DNA of 64,000 nt from Cryomorpha sp963836915. GTDB taxonomy: Bacteria; Bacteroidota; Bacteroidia; Flavobacteriales_D; Cryomorphaceae. Each line of letters begins with the position of its first letter. Position 1 is the first letter of the stretch. The stretch spans positions 3,100,001-3,164,000 of the forward strand of contig CAWILH010000002.1 of the NCBI GenBank assembly GCA_963836915.1, read 5' to 3'. The notes under the pieces are model-generated. The model was not told the DNA's origin. It did no database searches and saw only the letters and a program-made list of their open reading frames with translations. This document shows, piece by piece, positions 26,162 through 36,311 of the stretch. The translations under genes and the position numbers were made by a program.

Positions 26162-29020
26162 TTAAAAATTCAGTGTGACATTAACGTTAAACCGGCGTCC
26201 CAGTCCAGGAAAAACACTGGCCGAAGCAGCATCGAAACTCTGGGAGTTGGTGTAGCGGGTGAAAGTGTCGTTGTTTTGGGCATCGGTGATGTAGAAGGCG
26301 TCAAGCACATTGAACATGCTGGCTCCAAGGCGCACGCTTTGCTTCTCGAACCGAAAGGTGTAGCCGGCGTGAAGATCGAACATAGCATAATCGGGAATGC
26401 GCCATGACTGCCTGCCCGCATTGATACCGGTACTTGACTCGGGGGCAAAGTTTGCGTAGTTCTCACCAAAGAATGTTCCGCGCAATCGGATATAGCTGTT
26501 CTTGACCGGATTATACTCAAAGCTGCCACCCAGCTGGAGTTGGGCTGCATCGCCCACCCGAACACCTTCTGGGTCGATTCGGAAGGTAAGGGGGTCGCCA
26601 TTATTATCGATCAATACGGTGCCGGCCTGCGTATAATCGACATCTTCCTGACTCTGCCAGGTCCAGTTACCGATAGATGCAATAGCCTGGATCTTGAGTT
26701 TCTTATTGATCACGTAGGCTCCGTCAAATTCGATACCCATGTGCAGGGCGTCTATACTTCTGATAAATACGAAGGTGTCTTCACCGATATCTCCATTTAC
26801 CGCTCCATCGGGATAGTTTACCCGCACGTTTCGCGAGATGGGCCTATTGCCCCAGATAGTGTAGTAGCCGTTTACATTTGCTGAAAAGCGCTTAGAAGAA
26901 TATTGGTAGCCCAATTCTAATGCCTGCACCTCTTCATTTATGGTCTCATCAAAAAACTCGTTGTTCTGGTCTATGACATTATCGAATATCGGAGCGATCG
27001 ACATATAGCCCAAGTTGAAGAATACGTTCATACGCTCGGTGAGATTATAATTGGCGCCGGTCTTGATCGTGTATCCATTTAACCATTTCCAGTCGGTCTC
27101 ATAGGTTTCGAGCCCCGCACTATTGCGGTCATATGCGATATCGTTATAAATGATCTCGTCATTATAGCCTATCGATAAGGTCGTGTCTCCCACATCGACT
27201 GTTTTTCTTGCATAGCGATCTATCGCCTTGAAGCCCGTGGTAGAAGCTGTAATATTGACCACGGCAGTGAGTGGCCCGGCCGAGTATTCAAGTTCTGCGA
27301 AGGCTCCTGACCAAGCTACGAGTGCATCTTCATCTCTGAATATGCGATCACCTTCACGCACGGCACGGTTCGGAGCGAGATTGGGATTGGAGCTGTTCAA
27401 GGTATAGTCGCCACCGAGAAATTCGTAGACTTCCCGGTAGGTGGTTCCTTTATAATAGCGCAAGTCGATACCTGCCGAAAGGGTTAGTCCATCAATAATT
27501 TCGTAATTGGTCTGTGAGAGCAGTCCCGTCCAGAAATGATTATTGTAAGATGCACGAAGAAAGTTTCCTGCCCTGAATTCGGTAAAGGAATAATTGGTGT
27601 CTATGGAAAGAAAATCCGTGGCCTGATTATCCGGTGCCCGCAGGTTTCCATTATAAACCCCTTGCAGGTCAAGCCTTCCTTCTAGGTCGTAGCTCACTCC
27701 AGAGCGACTGTTGAGCGCTGTACCACCACCATTTCCGGTTGATACATAGGCCGAGGTGGCCACGTTCCAGTCTTCATTTATTTGCCAAAAATGGCGCAGC
27801 GTAAACTGTGGCTTGTGGTAGAAATTTACGCGTTCGCCCACGGTCTTTAATTGGCCACGGCGGGTGATCTCGTAATAATCTGCCGATGCCGGGAAGGGTG
27901 GCGGCGGCGGATTTTCGGAAATACCAATCTGGTCATAATCTTCGTACACTCCCCAATGTTCATTATAGTTGCGGCCAAATTCTGGTATATTGGAGAGCAC
28001 AGAATCGGGCACCCCATGATCGCGGGCATAGCCTTTATCAAACTGGCCAACCTCTTGCTTAAAGCTGCGCTGACCATGCCGCTGGGGTGCGCCGAAGCCC
28101 GTGAGGGCCAAGCGGTGCTTGCCGAGAAGTTTCTCTACTTTGAAGTAGTAGAAAAGACCTTCGGTGGGCGTAGCATCTACTATTCCGTCTCCTTTTTTAT
28201 AAGATGCTGCAAGGGTCAGCCCCCAATCATCGCCAAATTTTCCGGTATTGTGCATCACCGATGTCCGGGTGAAGTTACCACTGCCAAACTCTTGCCGTAT
28301 CGTGGTGGTCTGTTTTTGGTCTATGCCCATGGTGATCATATTAATGGTACCACCGATGGATGGCAATGCCAGCTTGCTGGCGCTTAGGCCGCGCTGCACC
28401 TGAATACTTGCGGTAAGCAGGTCAAGCCCAAACCAATTGCTCCAATATACCAAGCGGTTTTGCATGTCATTTACGGGGATACCATCGATCATCACCGCGA
28501 TATTCTGCTGGTTGAAACCGCGGATGTTGACCCGCGCATCGCCATCGCCGCCCCCTTGCTGGGTGGCATATATACCTGGCGTAGAGTTAAGGATCATCGG
28601 AATGTCTTGAGAGCCAAGCTCTTCGCGGATTTGCTTCGGGGAGATACTCGAAAAGGCAATCGGTGTTTCACGGTCGCGGGCGATATCTGCAACGATGGCC
28701 ACTTCCCGAAGCGTGCGCGAAGTAAGCGACTCATTTATATCGATTACTTCTCCGGCACTTAGCGATACTCCCCTCGTCTTGATCTCATAGCCTACATAAG
28801 AAAATTCAAGCGTTTGATCGCCCGCTGGAATCTCCAGTGTGTAGCGGCCATCTACATCTGTCGCAGTGCCCTTACCGGGTGCATAGGTTATGGTGGCACC
28901 GATCAGGCTCTCGCCCGTAATGGCATCTTTTACCACTCCTTGCACCGTAGCGCTTTGGCCAAATAGTGAAGCGGAAGCTCCTGCCAATAGTAGCAGGAGC
29001 CCGATACGGAAATTCATCAT
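26162..29020 (-). CDS. TonB-dependent receptor in nuclease operon
   Basis: A large outer-membrane receptor of about 952 residues. The start is taken at ATG 29020 (signal peptide MMNFRIGLLLLLAGASASLFGQ), which is 19 bp after the lamin-tail gene. An earlier ATG at 29083 would overlap that gene by 44 bp and spoil the signal peptide. A CarboxypepD_reg-like domain (ATVQGVVKDAITGESLIGATI) is followed by the plug (GIYATQQGGGDGDARVNIRGFNQQNIAVMIDG) and the barrel, ending in FNVNVTLNF. No SusD partner is present, so it is not a typical glycan-uptake pair. The likely substrate is released by the neighbouring phosphodiesterase, which is an inference from the operon. Confidence 0.92.
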   Translation of the reverse strand: MMNFRIGLLLLLAGASASLFGQSATVQGVVKDAITGESLIGATITYAPGKGTATDVDGRYTLEIPAGDQTLEFSYVGYEIKTRGVSLSAGEVIDINESLTSRTLREVAIVADIARDRETPIAFSSISPKQIREELGSQDIPMILNSTPGIYATQQGGGDGDARVNIRGFNQQNIAVMIDGIPVNDMQNRLVYWSNWFGLDLLTASIQVQRGLSASKLALPSIGGTINMITMGIDQKQTTTIRQEFGSGNFTRTSVMHNTGKFGDDWGLTLAASYKKGDGIVDATPTEGLFYYFKVEKLLGKHRLALTGFGAPQRHGQRSFKQEVGQFDKGYARDHGVPDSVLSNIPEFGRNYNEHWGVYEDYDQIGISENPPPPPFPASADYYEITRRGQLKTVGERVNFYHKPQFTLRHFWQINEDWNVATSAYVSTGNGGGTALNSRSGVSYDLEGRLDLQGVYNGNLRAPDNQATDFLSIDTNYSFTEFRAGNFLRASYNNHFWTGLLSQTNYEIIDGLTLSAGIDLRYYKGTTYREVYEFLGGDYTLNSSNPNLAPNRAVREGDRIFRDEDALVAWSGAFAELEYSAGPLTAVVNITASTTGFKAIDRYARKTVDVGDTTLSIGYNDEIIYNDIAYDRNSAGLETYETDWKWLNGYTIKTGANYNLTERMNVFFNLGYMSIAPIFDNVIDQNNEFFDETINEEVQALELGYQYSSKRFSANVNGYYTIWGNRPISRNVRVNYPDGAVNGDIGEDTFVFIRSIDALHMGIEFDGAYVINKKLKIQAIASIGNWTWQSQEDVDYTQAGTVLIDNNGDPLTFRIDPEGVRVGDAAQLQLGGSFEYNPVKNSYIRLRGTFFGENYANFAPESSTGINAGRQSWRIPDYAMFDLHAGYTFRFEKQSVRLGASMFNVLDAFYITDAQNNDTFTRYTNSQSFDAASASVFPGLGRRFNVNVTLNF

Positions 29021-29039
29021 GTCAGGGAAGGGAGATTGA

Positions 29040-30041
29040 TTAGCGAATAACCAACTTTTGGGTATAGCTATTCGATTTATCAAATGCTTTGAAGATGTAG
29101 ATACCGGTGTGCAGATCGCTCAGGCTGATGGTAAACCTATCGGTGGTTCCTACCACAGCTTTCTTCACAATCTTACCAGTGATATCGAAGATTTCGTAGC
29201 CAGAAAGTTCTATATCTGCCTTGAAAGTAAGTTCTTCTCCGCGCTCGGCCGGATTGGGGTAGAGTACTGCATTTACCTTTGCGGCTTCTTTTACGCTGAG
29301 TGGGTTGCAGGCACATTCGTGCACCCCCAAAGATGACCAGTTACCTTCTAAAAAGCCCAGGTCATTTACGATGACCGGAGGGATAGAATCCCACTGCACG
29401 GAAACGTCAAATTCATCGATTCCATTTAGATCACCGATCGTGACACCAAACTTTCTGATCAGGCTATGATCGGTAGTCCATGAACCGTCGGCATCGCCTA
29501 ATGAAGTGTAGCTGGGCGGGACATTATTCCATCCACCGATGCCGTTTTCGGCAGAGTCGTCATCAGGGTTTTCGCCAATCTCGCCGATTACGTCTACGAT
29601 AAAACCATTGCCGCCTGAAGAGATATTCCGAAGCACCATCGCATCATTTCCATTAAAATACATGGCATTATTAGTGGCATATACTGGACATTCAAAGACA
29701 TCTGCCTTTGCCTGAAGCTCATCCCATACAGGTGCTTCTTGACCTTCGCCTTCTTCATCACGCTTGTCTATTACGATCACAAATGTAGAATAGGGATCTA
29801 CGCTTCCACTCAAAATAAGGCGTTGATTGGCATCAGCACCTAAGTCGCCATTGGAGTAGCGGTCTAGGCGGTAATTTGATAGATCCTTGGCCTGAGCCGT
29901 AGGATTATAGATCTCGATCGCCTTGTTATTGCTCCATCCTTCTACATACTCAGAGATGAATAGCTCAATACAGCCATCTGTTTGCGCCTGAATTTCTAGG
30001 CCACCAAGGGCGAGTGCACTTAAAAGTAAAAGTCTTTTCAT
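29040..30041 (-). CDS. Lamin-tail-domain secreted protein with T9SS tail
   Basis: A 333-residue secreted protein. It has a signal peptide (MKRLLLLSALALGGLEIQAQ) and then a lamin-tail (LTD) Ig-like domain (LFISEYVEGWSNNKAIEIYNPT...DLSNYRLDRYSNG...). Near the end is a T9SS type A sorting domain (NAVLYPNPAERGEELTFKADIELSGYEIFDITGK...). LTD domains in bacteria are frequently linked to secreted nucleases and phosphatases, where they may bind the substrate or the surface. It is first in the operon with a TonB receptor and a PLD nuclease, and its promoter motif is at 30061-30068. Confidence 0.9.
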   Translation of the reverse strand: MKRLLLLSALALGGLEIQAQTDGCIELFISEYVEGWSNNKAIEIYNPTAQAKDLSNYRLDRYSNGDLGADANQRLILSGSVDPYSTFVIVIDKRDEEGEGQEAPVWDELQAKADVFECPVYATNNAMYFNGNDAMVLRNISSGGNGFIVDVIGEIGENPDDDSAENGIGGWNNVPPSYTSLGDADGSWTTDHSLIRKFGVTIGDLNGIDEFDVSVQWDSIPPVIVNDLGFLEGNWSSLGVHECACNPLSVKEAAKVNAVLYPNPAERGEELTFKADIELSGYEIFDITGKIVKKAVVGTTDRFTISLSDLHTGIYIFKAFDKSNSYTQKLVIR

Positions 30042-30060
30042 GATTTTAATTTTTCGAGGG

Positions 30061-30068
30061 CAAAAGTA
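30061..30068 (-). promoter_or_regulatory. Promoter -7 element of the LTD-receptor-nuclease operon
   Basis: TACTTTTG on the minus strand, an exact TAnnTTTG match, 20 bp upstream of the LTD gene ATG. The -33 element is unclear. Confidence 0.5.
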
Positions 30069-30174
30069 AGGTTTTCATTGGTGAAAATGTGAAGGTCGGA
30101 GGCAGAGAAGTCAGATTTAATCTAATGTTAATATTGAAGTGCAAAGCACTGTTTCTTTGCGCACTCAGGTTTGG

Positions 30175-30182
30175 TACCTTTG
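30175..30182 (+). promoter_or_regulatory. Promoter -7 element of the CHU_C surface protein gene
   Basis: TACCTTTG, an exact TAnnTTTG match. A TTTG at 30156-30159 lies 15 bp upstream, which is shorter than usual. If used, transcription starts near 30189, which excludes starts upstream of that point. Confidence 0.45.
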
Positions 30183-30252
30183 TTTTTTGAAAAATGCACG
30201 GGTCATAGGCGCTTTTAGATATTTACCAAAGGAGACTATTCCACTTCTCGTC

Positions 30253-33200
30253 ATGGCCATGGTGCTAAGCATGAGCACAGCATCCTTGCGTGCCAGTCAT
30301 ATCTCTGGGGTCAATGTTTCATATCAATGCCTGGGTGGTGGCTCCTATGAACTAGCGGTGAGGCTGTTTAGGGATTGTGAGGATCAGAATCCCCTTCCTT
30401 CTACCTTGAATGTTTATATAGGTTCTTCTTGTATTGATCTGGGCTATAAGGTTTTAACGCAAGTGTCGGTGACCGATGTATCGCAATTATGCGCTGCCGA
30501 GCTACCCAATAGTACATGCAATGGTGGTTTTCAATCGGGTGTGCAAGTAGGGCTTTACACGATTACCATCGACCTTGAAGCGTGCATAGACTGGAAAATC
30601 ATCGTATCGGAGCAAAACCGGGATGAGCAGATCATTAATTTGGTAGATCCATCCCTGTACAGTATTCATTCTGAAGCTTTTCTCGATAATTCGGATGGCT
30701 CTTGCAATACATCGCCCCAGCTCGGCCTTGTAAATTTACCTTATGTATGTGCCAATTCCACCATCTATTATAATCTTCAGTTCACTGAGCCCGATGGCGA
30801 CAGCTTGGCCTATGCGCTCGTACCGGCACTCACATCTATCGTTCCCGTAGCACCGGAAGAACTGGTCTATAATCCGGGATATTCTGGGTCGAGCCCGATA
30901 CCCGGGATGACCATAGATCCGATAAGTGGACAGATTGAGTTCTTACCTACTGCGCAAGGCAAGTTTAACGCAGTAGTGGCCGTTTATGAATACCGCGACG
31001 GCGAACTCATCGGCACTGTTTACTACGATTTTATGTTCTTGGTATACGTCTGTCCGGTGCCGCCGCCGCAGCCCGACACCGCAACTTTCAGCCAGGTCAG
31101 TGGCGGAGGCTATCCTTTGAATGAGAATACCATAGGCATCTGCGCAGAAGATTCATTTTGTTTTGAGCTTGCTTTTACCAGTGCCGACCCGAGTATTTCG
31201 GTGGCCTTGAGCTCCGATATTGCTGCGCACATACCTGGCGCTACCGAAACGGTGACCGGCAGCAATCCCGCTATCATAAGATTTTGCGGACAGTTACCCC
31301 CTGGCTATGAGCAAGGCTCATTTATTATTTCGGCTATTGATGATGCCTGCCCGCTTTATGGCCAAACCTATTATTCCATCTTTTTGAATCTGCGGCAGCC
31401 TCTGGTCGTCTCTGCCGATCAGGTAGTGTGTCGCGGCCAGCCGGTACAGCTTGAAGCCTACCACGATACTGCGTATACGTGGTACGGTGAACAGGGAATA
31501 CTGCTCTCAGGTGCCGATATATCTTGCAATCCTTGCGCTGCTCCTGTGGTCACTGCCGATACCAGCACGTACTATATCGTGGAAGGGCTATATGCCAATA
31601 GCTCATGCAGCAATCGCGATACGGTCTTCGTAGATGTGCCATTGGCGCTAGCCGTGGAGCTTAGTGACGAGACCTGCTACGCCAATGATGGAGAAGTATC
31701 CATCGATGTACTTACCGGCTCGGGAGATTATGATGTAATATGGTTTGATGTAGGGGCAGCACCTCTGAGCCGTACCGATCTGGTGGGAGGTGATTATCAG
31801 GTTCTCATCATTGATAATGAGCATGGTTGCAATAGGATCGATGAATATTCCATTGGCAATTTGGACTTTCCCATAGCCGATGCCGGTTTTGATTCAATAT
31901 GGTGCGGGCTTGATGCCATGGTCTCTGCTGCCCCAAGTTTTGGCTTCGGCCAATGGACTGCCGTGGGCGATGTTTTGATCTCCAATGAGCTAAGTCCCGC
32001 CAGCTCTGTTTTTGTGCAGAACGAAGGGCTCTACCCACTCGTATGGACCGAAGATGCCGGTGATGGATGCATAGCGCGCGATACGGTGATCATCGGGTTT
32101 CGCTATCAACCCGAAATGCAAAACCCAACTTGGGAATGCACGGGCAGCGATGCGCTCTTCAGGGTCCATTTTGACTTGGCCAACGGCGATACCGCAAATT
32201 ATCAAGTAGAAGGGGCGGTGGGTGCCATCGTTGATCTCTCCTTTACCTCTGCCGATATTCCCAGTGAGACGCCGCTGGAATTTATACTTACCGATGGCGG
32301 TTTCTGCGGTTCTGATACGCTGGCTGGGTCTCATTTTTGTCCGGTCATCACTTCGGCGGGTTTGCTCAGTCCAGATACGCTTCATATTTGTGGCGCCAAT
32401 CTGGCTTCGCCAATCATATTGGAGCCCGCAGCCCGTGATGGTAACGACACATTGATCTACGCGCTACATACCGAAAGCCTTGCTACCGAGCTTACCATCT
32501 TGCAATCATCAGATCAAGCTGACTTCCAGTTTTCTTCCGATCTACAACTCGATCAGCTTTATTTCATCACGGCCATCACTGGAAACGGCACTCCTACAGG
32601 GGTTGATTTTAACGATCCATTTCTTGATTTCTCGCCTTCAGTGCCGATTATTTTTCATGCGTTGCCCGTGGCATCAATGGAAGGTGCTTTCTCTGCTTGC
32701 CCTTACGATTCGTTGCTGCTTCCCTTAGACTTTGGGGGTGCTTTTCCGCAAGTATTGAACTATCAATTTAACGGGGCGGTGTCTCAAACGGTGATCGAAA
32801 GTGCCAATACGGAAATCTTTATTTCCGATTCTGGTACGTATGCTTTGACGGGCACATCGACAGCATTTTGCGAAGGCATGGCTCAAGGCCAAATTGCTTT
32901 CTCCCATTTTCCACTGCCCGAAGCGACCCTTTCTGGCCCCGGGTTCATATGCAATGGCGATACCGCCGAATTATTTATATCCCTCACCGGCTCGGGCGAA
33001 ACATCCTTTGTAGTGGCCCGAATCAAAGCTACTTTGCGGATTTTAGTTCAGCAATGGCATTTTCTTCCATTTTCGCGACCGAAGCGGGGGCTTATTCGGT
33101 GATCGAACTGGAAGACTCCCTATGCGCTGCTACGGATACTGCAAGCTTTACGCTAAATGTAAGACCACTGCCCGTGGTCGATGCAGGTGCCGACCGGTTC

Positions 33201-34421
33201 GATTGCTTTGGCGATACGCTTCTGCTCGGTACCGTAGGCCTCGGCGGACAAATTTATTCTTGGGGCGGAAGCGCCGATTTGCTTTCTACCACCGGGGCAC
33301 AGGTAGCTTATGTGTCTACATATTCATTGAATGAAAGTACATTGATCCTGTCGACTTTTAAAAATGGCTGCTCGGACAGTGATACGGTAGTGGTGGAGAC
33401 CTTTCCAAAGCCGGAAGCTCAGATCATCGGTGCATCTGAGCTTTGTGCAGGTGATACGCTCAGCATTGTGGGGCTGGGCGGAGAAGGAGTGCTTTGGTCG
33501 CCGCCAGCCCAATTTGATAATCCATCATCGGCAGCCACCCGCTACCATGCGCTTGCAGATACCGATATTCAGCTTACGGTTAGTTCAGCGGCCGGTTGCC
33601 GTGATAGCGTGGTCCGATTGGTGGAAGTGCACCATGCGACTCCAGCAGTATTTTCGGCATCGGTGCATAAGGGTTGCATTCCTTTCGACGTAAGTCTCAC
33701 CGCCTTGTTTTCAGATCCGGCCACTTCATATCAATGGACGCTTGCGGGTGTGGTCTATCCGGTAGATTCTTCTGCAATAGCCTTGGATATTGATCGTATT
33801 GGACTGCACCCTATCCGTCTTAAAACGAGCTACGAAGGTTGCACAGATACCTACCAGCTTGATGAGACGATAAGGGGGTTTGATACCTTTGCAGACTTTT
33901 CATTTTCGCCGCCAGCGCCCAGTATATCCAGTCCCGAAGTATTCTTTCATAATGAGTCGGATTTAGGGACTAGAGCCATCTGGACGGTAGACAGCGTGGC
34001 GGTTTCGGACAGTGAGAATCTAGCCCATTCATTTCCAGAAGTAGCTGCGGCGCTCTACGAAGTATGTGTGGATGTGACCAGCGATCAGGGTTGTCACGAC
34101 AGGCATTGCGAACCGATAAGGGTGGCGCCCGATTTTTTCGTTTATATGCCTACGGCTTTCACTCCCGATGGCGATGGATTGAATGATCTTTTTGGAGCGG
34201 AGCTTACCAATATTGGTGCAGACGAATACCGGTTTTTTATTACCGATCGTTGGGGCGAATTGGTTTTTGAAACGACCGAGATTGGGAAGAAATGGGATGG
34301 CTCCCAAAATGGGGGCGGTTATTTTTGCGAAAGCGGCGTTTATATATGGAGCTTGGAACTGAAGCCCACGCATAGCCTAAAAGTAGAGCGGTATACCGGA
34401 CAGGTTGTTTTGGTGAGGTGA
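30253..34421 (+). CDS. Giant secreted protein with CHU_C gliding-motility-associated C-terminus (frameshifted)
   Basis: A very large cell-surface protein of about 1389 residues if read across one frameshift. The signal peptide lies around LLVMAMVLSMSTASLRAS. The start at ATG 30253 is chosen because the promoter motif at 30175-30182 excludes the GTG at 30139, but the exact start stays uncertain. The mature protein begins SHISGVNVSYQCLGGGSYELAVRLFRDC, a well-known Bacteroidota opening. Several Ig/PKD-like repeats with conserved cysteines follow. The last 90 residues (FVYMPTAFTPDGDGLNDLFG...WDGSQNGG...) are the CHU_C domain used as a T9SS type B signal. The frame changes near 33012, where one base seems to be missing. 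Confidence 0.85.
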
Positions 34422-34485
34422 TGGAAAGATTTCACTTTTTCATGTTCTTCTACCTGAAGGCGTTCAAAGATTAATTGCACAAGTG

Positions 34486-34516
34486 TTGGTGCAAAACAAA
34501 ATATCTATTATCTTCG
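34486..34516 (+). promoter_or_regulatory. Putative promoter of rplM-rpsI
   Basis: TTG at 34486-34488, a 20-bp spacer, then TATCTTCG at 34509-34516, one mismatch from TAnnTTTG. It lies 45 bp upstream of the rplM GTG start. Confidence 0.45.
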
Positions 34517-34561
34517 CAGCCCGAATTTAGGAAAGAAATACAGCTAAATAGCTTAATCACA

Positions 34562-35017
34562 GTGAATACACTTAGTTACAAAACCGTATCGGCCAATAGC
34601 GAAACTGTTACCAAAAATTGGGTAGTGGTAGACGCTCAAGGTCAAACCCTCGGAAGGATGGCAACCAAGGTGGCCAAACTTATCCGCGGAAAGTATAAGA
34701 CGAACTTTACCCCACACGTTGATTGTGGTGATAATGTAATCGTAATAAACGCTGAAAAGGTAGTTTTTACCGGCAATAAAATGGTAGAGAAAGTCTACGT
34801 GCGCCACACAGGATATCCCGGTGGTCAGCGTGAGCTCACTGCGCAGGAATTGCTTGCCAGAAAGCCGATGGCGCTAGTAGAAAAGGCTGTGAAAGGGATG
34901 CTCCCCAAAACCAAATTGGGCAGCAAGCTTTACACCAACCTACATGTGGTAGTAGGTGCCGAGCATAAGTATGAAGCTCAAAAACCAACATTAATCGATC
35001 TCAATACACTTAAGTAA
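34562..35017 (+). CDS. rplM: 50S ribosomal protein L13
   Basis: A primary 23S-rRNA-binding protein of the large subunit, 151 residues when started at the GTG at 34562 (MNTLSYKTVSANSETVTKNW). This gives the usual Bacteroidota length and N-terminus, whereas the ATG at 34475 adds 29 residues foreign to the family and overlaps the promoter. Key stretches are WVVVDAQGQTLGRMATKVAK and the VRHTGYPGGQRE loop. Its TAA overlaps the rpsI ATG by one base. Confidence 0.96.
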   Translation: MNTLSYKTVSANSETVTKNWVVVDAQGQTLGRMATKVAKLIRGKYKTNFTPHVDCGDNVIVINAEKVVFTGNKMVEKVYVRHTGYPGGQRELTAQELLARKPMALVEKAVKGMLPKTKLGSKLYTNLHVVVGAEHKYEAQKPTLIDLNTLK

Positions 35018-35403
35018 TGGAAGTGATAAACACCCTTGGCCGTAGAAAGACATCGGTAGCCCGCGTATACATGAAGAATGGCACCGGAGCTGTAACCGTA
35101 AATGGTCGCGACTTTAAAGAATATTTCCCAACCATGCCGCTTCAATACCGCGTGCACCAGCCATTCATGATTACCGAAACAGAAGGTAAGTATGACGTGA
35201 TGGTAAATGTAAAAGGCGGTGGTATAACCGGCCAGATCGAAGCTGTACGTCTAGGTATCTCACGCGCACTTGTAGAAGTAGACGCCGAATGGAAGGCAAA
35301 ATTACGCGCCGAAGGACTAATGACACGTGATCCGCGCATGGTAGAACGTAAGAAATACGGTCAGCCAAAAGCACGTAAGAAATTTCAATTTAGTAAGCGT
35401 TAA
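35017..35403 (+). CDS. rpsI: 30S ribosomal protein S9
   Basis: A 128-residue small-subunit protein whose C-terminal tail reaches the P-site tRNA. The family pattern is TLGRRKTSVARVYMKNGTGAV at the N-terminus, GGGITGQIEAVRLGISRAL in the middle and the basic tail KKYGQPKARKKFQFSKR at the end. It is coupled to rplM as in most bacteria. A hairpin terminator at 35448-35490 separates it from rpsB. Confidence 0.98.
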   Translation: MEVINTLGRRKTSVARVYMKNGTGAVTVNGRDFKEYFPTMPLQYRVHQPFMITETEGKYDVMVNVKGGGITGQIEAVRLGISRALVEVDAEWKAKLRAEGLMTRDPRMVERKKYGQPKARKKFQFSKR

Positions 35404-35447
35404 TACGTACCGGTTATTATCGGTGCTCCGCGCTTGTTTAGTATCTA

Positions 35448-35490
35448 AATTGACGGGATCTCAGACTGAGCTACCCGTCAATTGTTTTTT
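35448..35490 (+). terminator. Intrinsic terminator or attenuator between rpsI and rpsB
   Basis: AATTGACGGG (35448-35457) pairs with CCCGTCAATT (35474-35483), followed by GTTTTTT. Within the loop CTCA-GAC-TGAG can form a second short stem. It lies 26 bp before the rpsB ATG, so it could also act as an rpsB leader attenuator. Confidence 0.75.
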
Positions 35491-35516
35491 AACAGAATGT
35501 AAACTAAAGAATAAAA

Positions 35517-36290
35517 ATGTCTGAAAATCAAACAGAAGCCCGCTTTAAGGAAATGCTCGACGCGGGCGTACACTTCGGTCACCTTACCCGAAAGTGGAAT
35601 CCACACATGGCTCCCTATATCTTTGATGAGAAGAAAGGGATCCACATCATCGACCTGAATAAGACGGCCGTAAAACTTGATGAAGCTTGCAACGCCATTG
35701 GGCAAATAGCCAAGTCGGGAAAGAAAATTTTATTTGTGGCGACCAAGAAGCAGGCGAAAGCCATTCTTGAAGAGAAAATCAAGCCTACCGGGATGCCTTA
35801 TATCGTAGAGCGATGGTCGGGTGGTATGCTTACCAATTTTGCCACGATCCGCAAGGCGATCCGAAAAATGGCCAGCATCGATAAGATGCAGGCCGACGGT
35901 ACCTTTGATACCTTGTCAAAGCGAGAACGCCTTCAGATTACGCGCCAGCGCACCAAGCTTGAGAAGAATTTGGGCGGTATTGCTGAGCTTACCCGCCTGC
36001 CTTCTGCAATATTTATTGTAGACATCAATAAAGAGAATATCTCTCTTCTCGAAGCACGCAAGCTGAACATCACCACCTTCGGGATGGTTGATACCAATTC
36101 TGACCCTACGAAAGTTGACTTTCCGATTCCGTCAAATGATGATGCATCAAAATCGATAGCCGTGATCCTTGACCGTATCGCAAATGCGATCTTGGCTGGA
36201 CAGAATGAGCGCAAAGCCACTAAGGAGAAGGCTTCCGCCAAAGCAGAGAAGAAAGAAGAAGCAACTGAAAAAGAAGCCGAAAAGGCTTAA
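35517..36290 (+). CDS. rpsB: 30S ribosomal protein S2
   Basis: A 257-residue small-subunit protein. Typical segments are MLDAGVHFGHLTRKWNPHMAPYIF, FVATKKQAKAILEE, RWSGGMLTNFATI and IFIVDINKENISLLEAR. The C-terminus is a Lys/Glu/Ala-rich extension (about 225-257), common in Bacteroidota S2. It is followed 21 bp later by tsf, the classical rpsB-tsf pair. Confidence 0.98.
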   Translation: MSENQTEARFKEMLDAGVHFGHLTRKWNPHMAPYIFDEKKGIHIIDLNKTAVKLDEACNAIGQIAKSGKKILFVATKKQAKAILEEKIKPTGMPYIVERWSGGMLTNFATIRKAIRKMASIDKMQADGTFDTLSKRERLQITRQRTKLEKNLGGIAELTRLPSAIFIVDINKENISLLEARKLNITTFGMVDTNSDPTKVDFPIPSNDDASKSIAVILDRIANAILAGQNERKATKEKASAKAEKKEEATEKEAEKA

Positions 36291-36311
36291 AAATCAAAAT
36301 TACGTACGATT

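Noticed and set aside
29020..29083. Longer N-terminus of the second TonB receptor from 29083
   Set aside because: It would overlap the lamin-tail gene by 44 bp and put 21 non-signal residues ahead of a good signal peptide.
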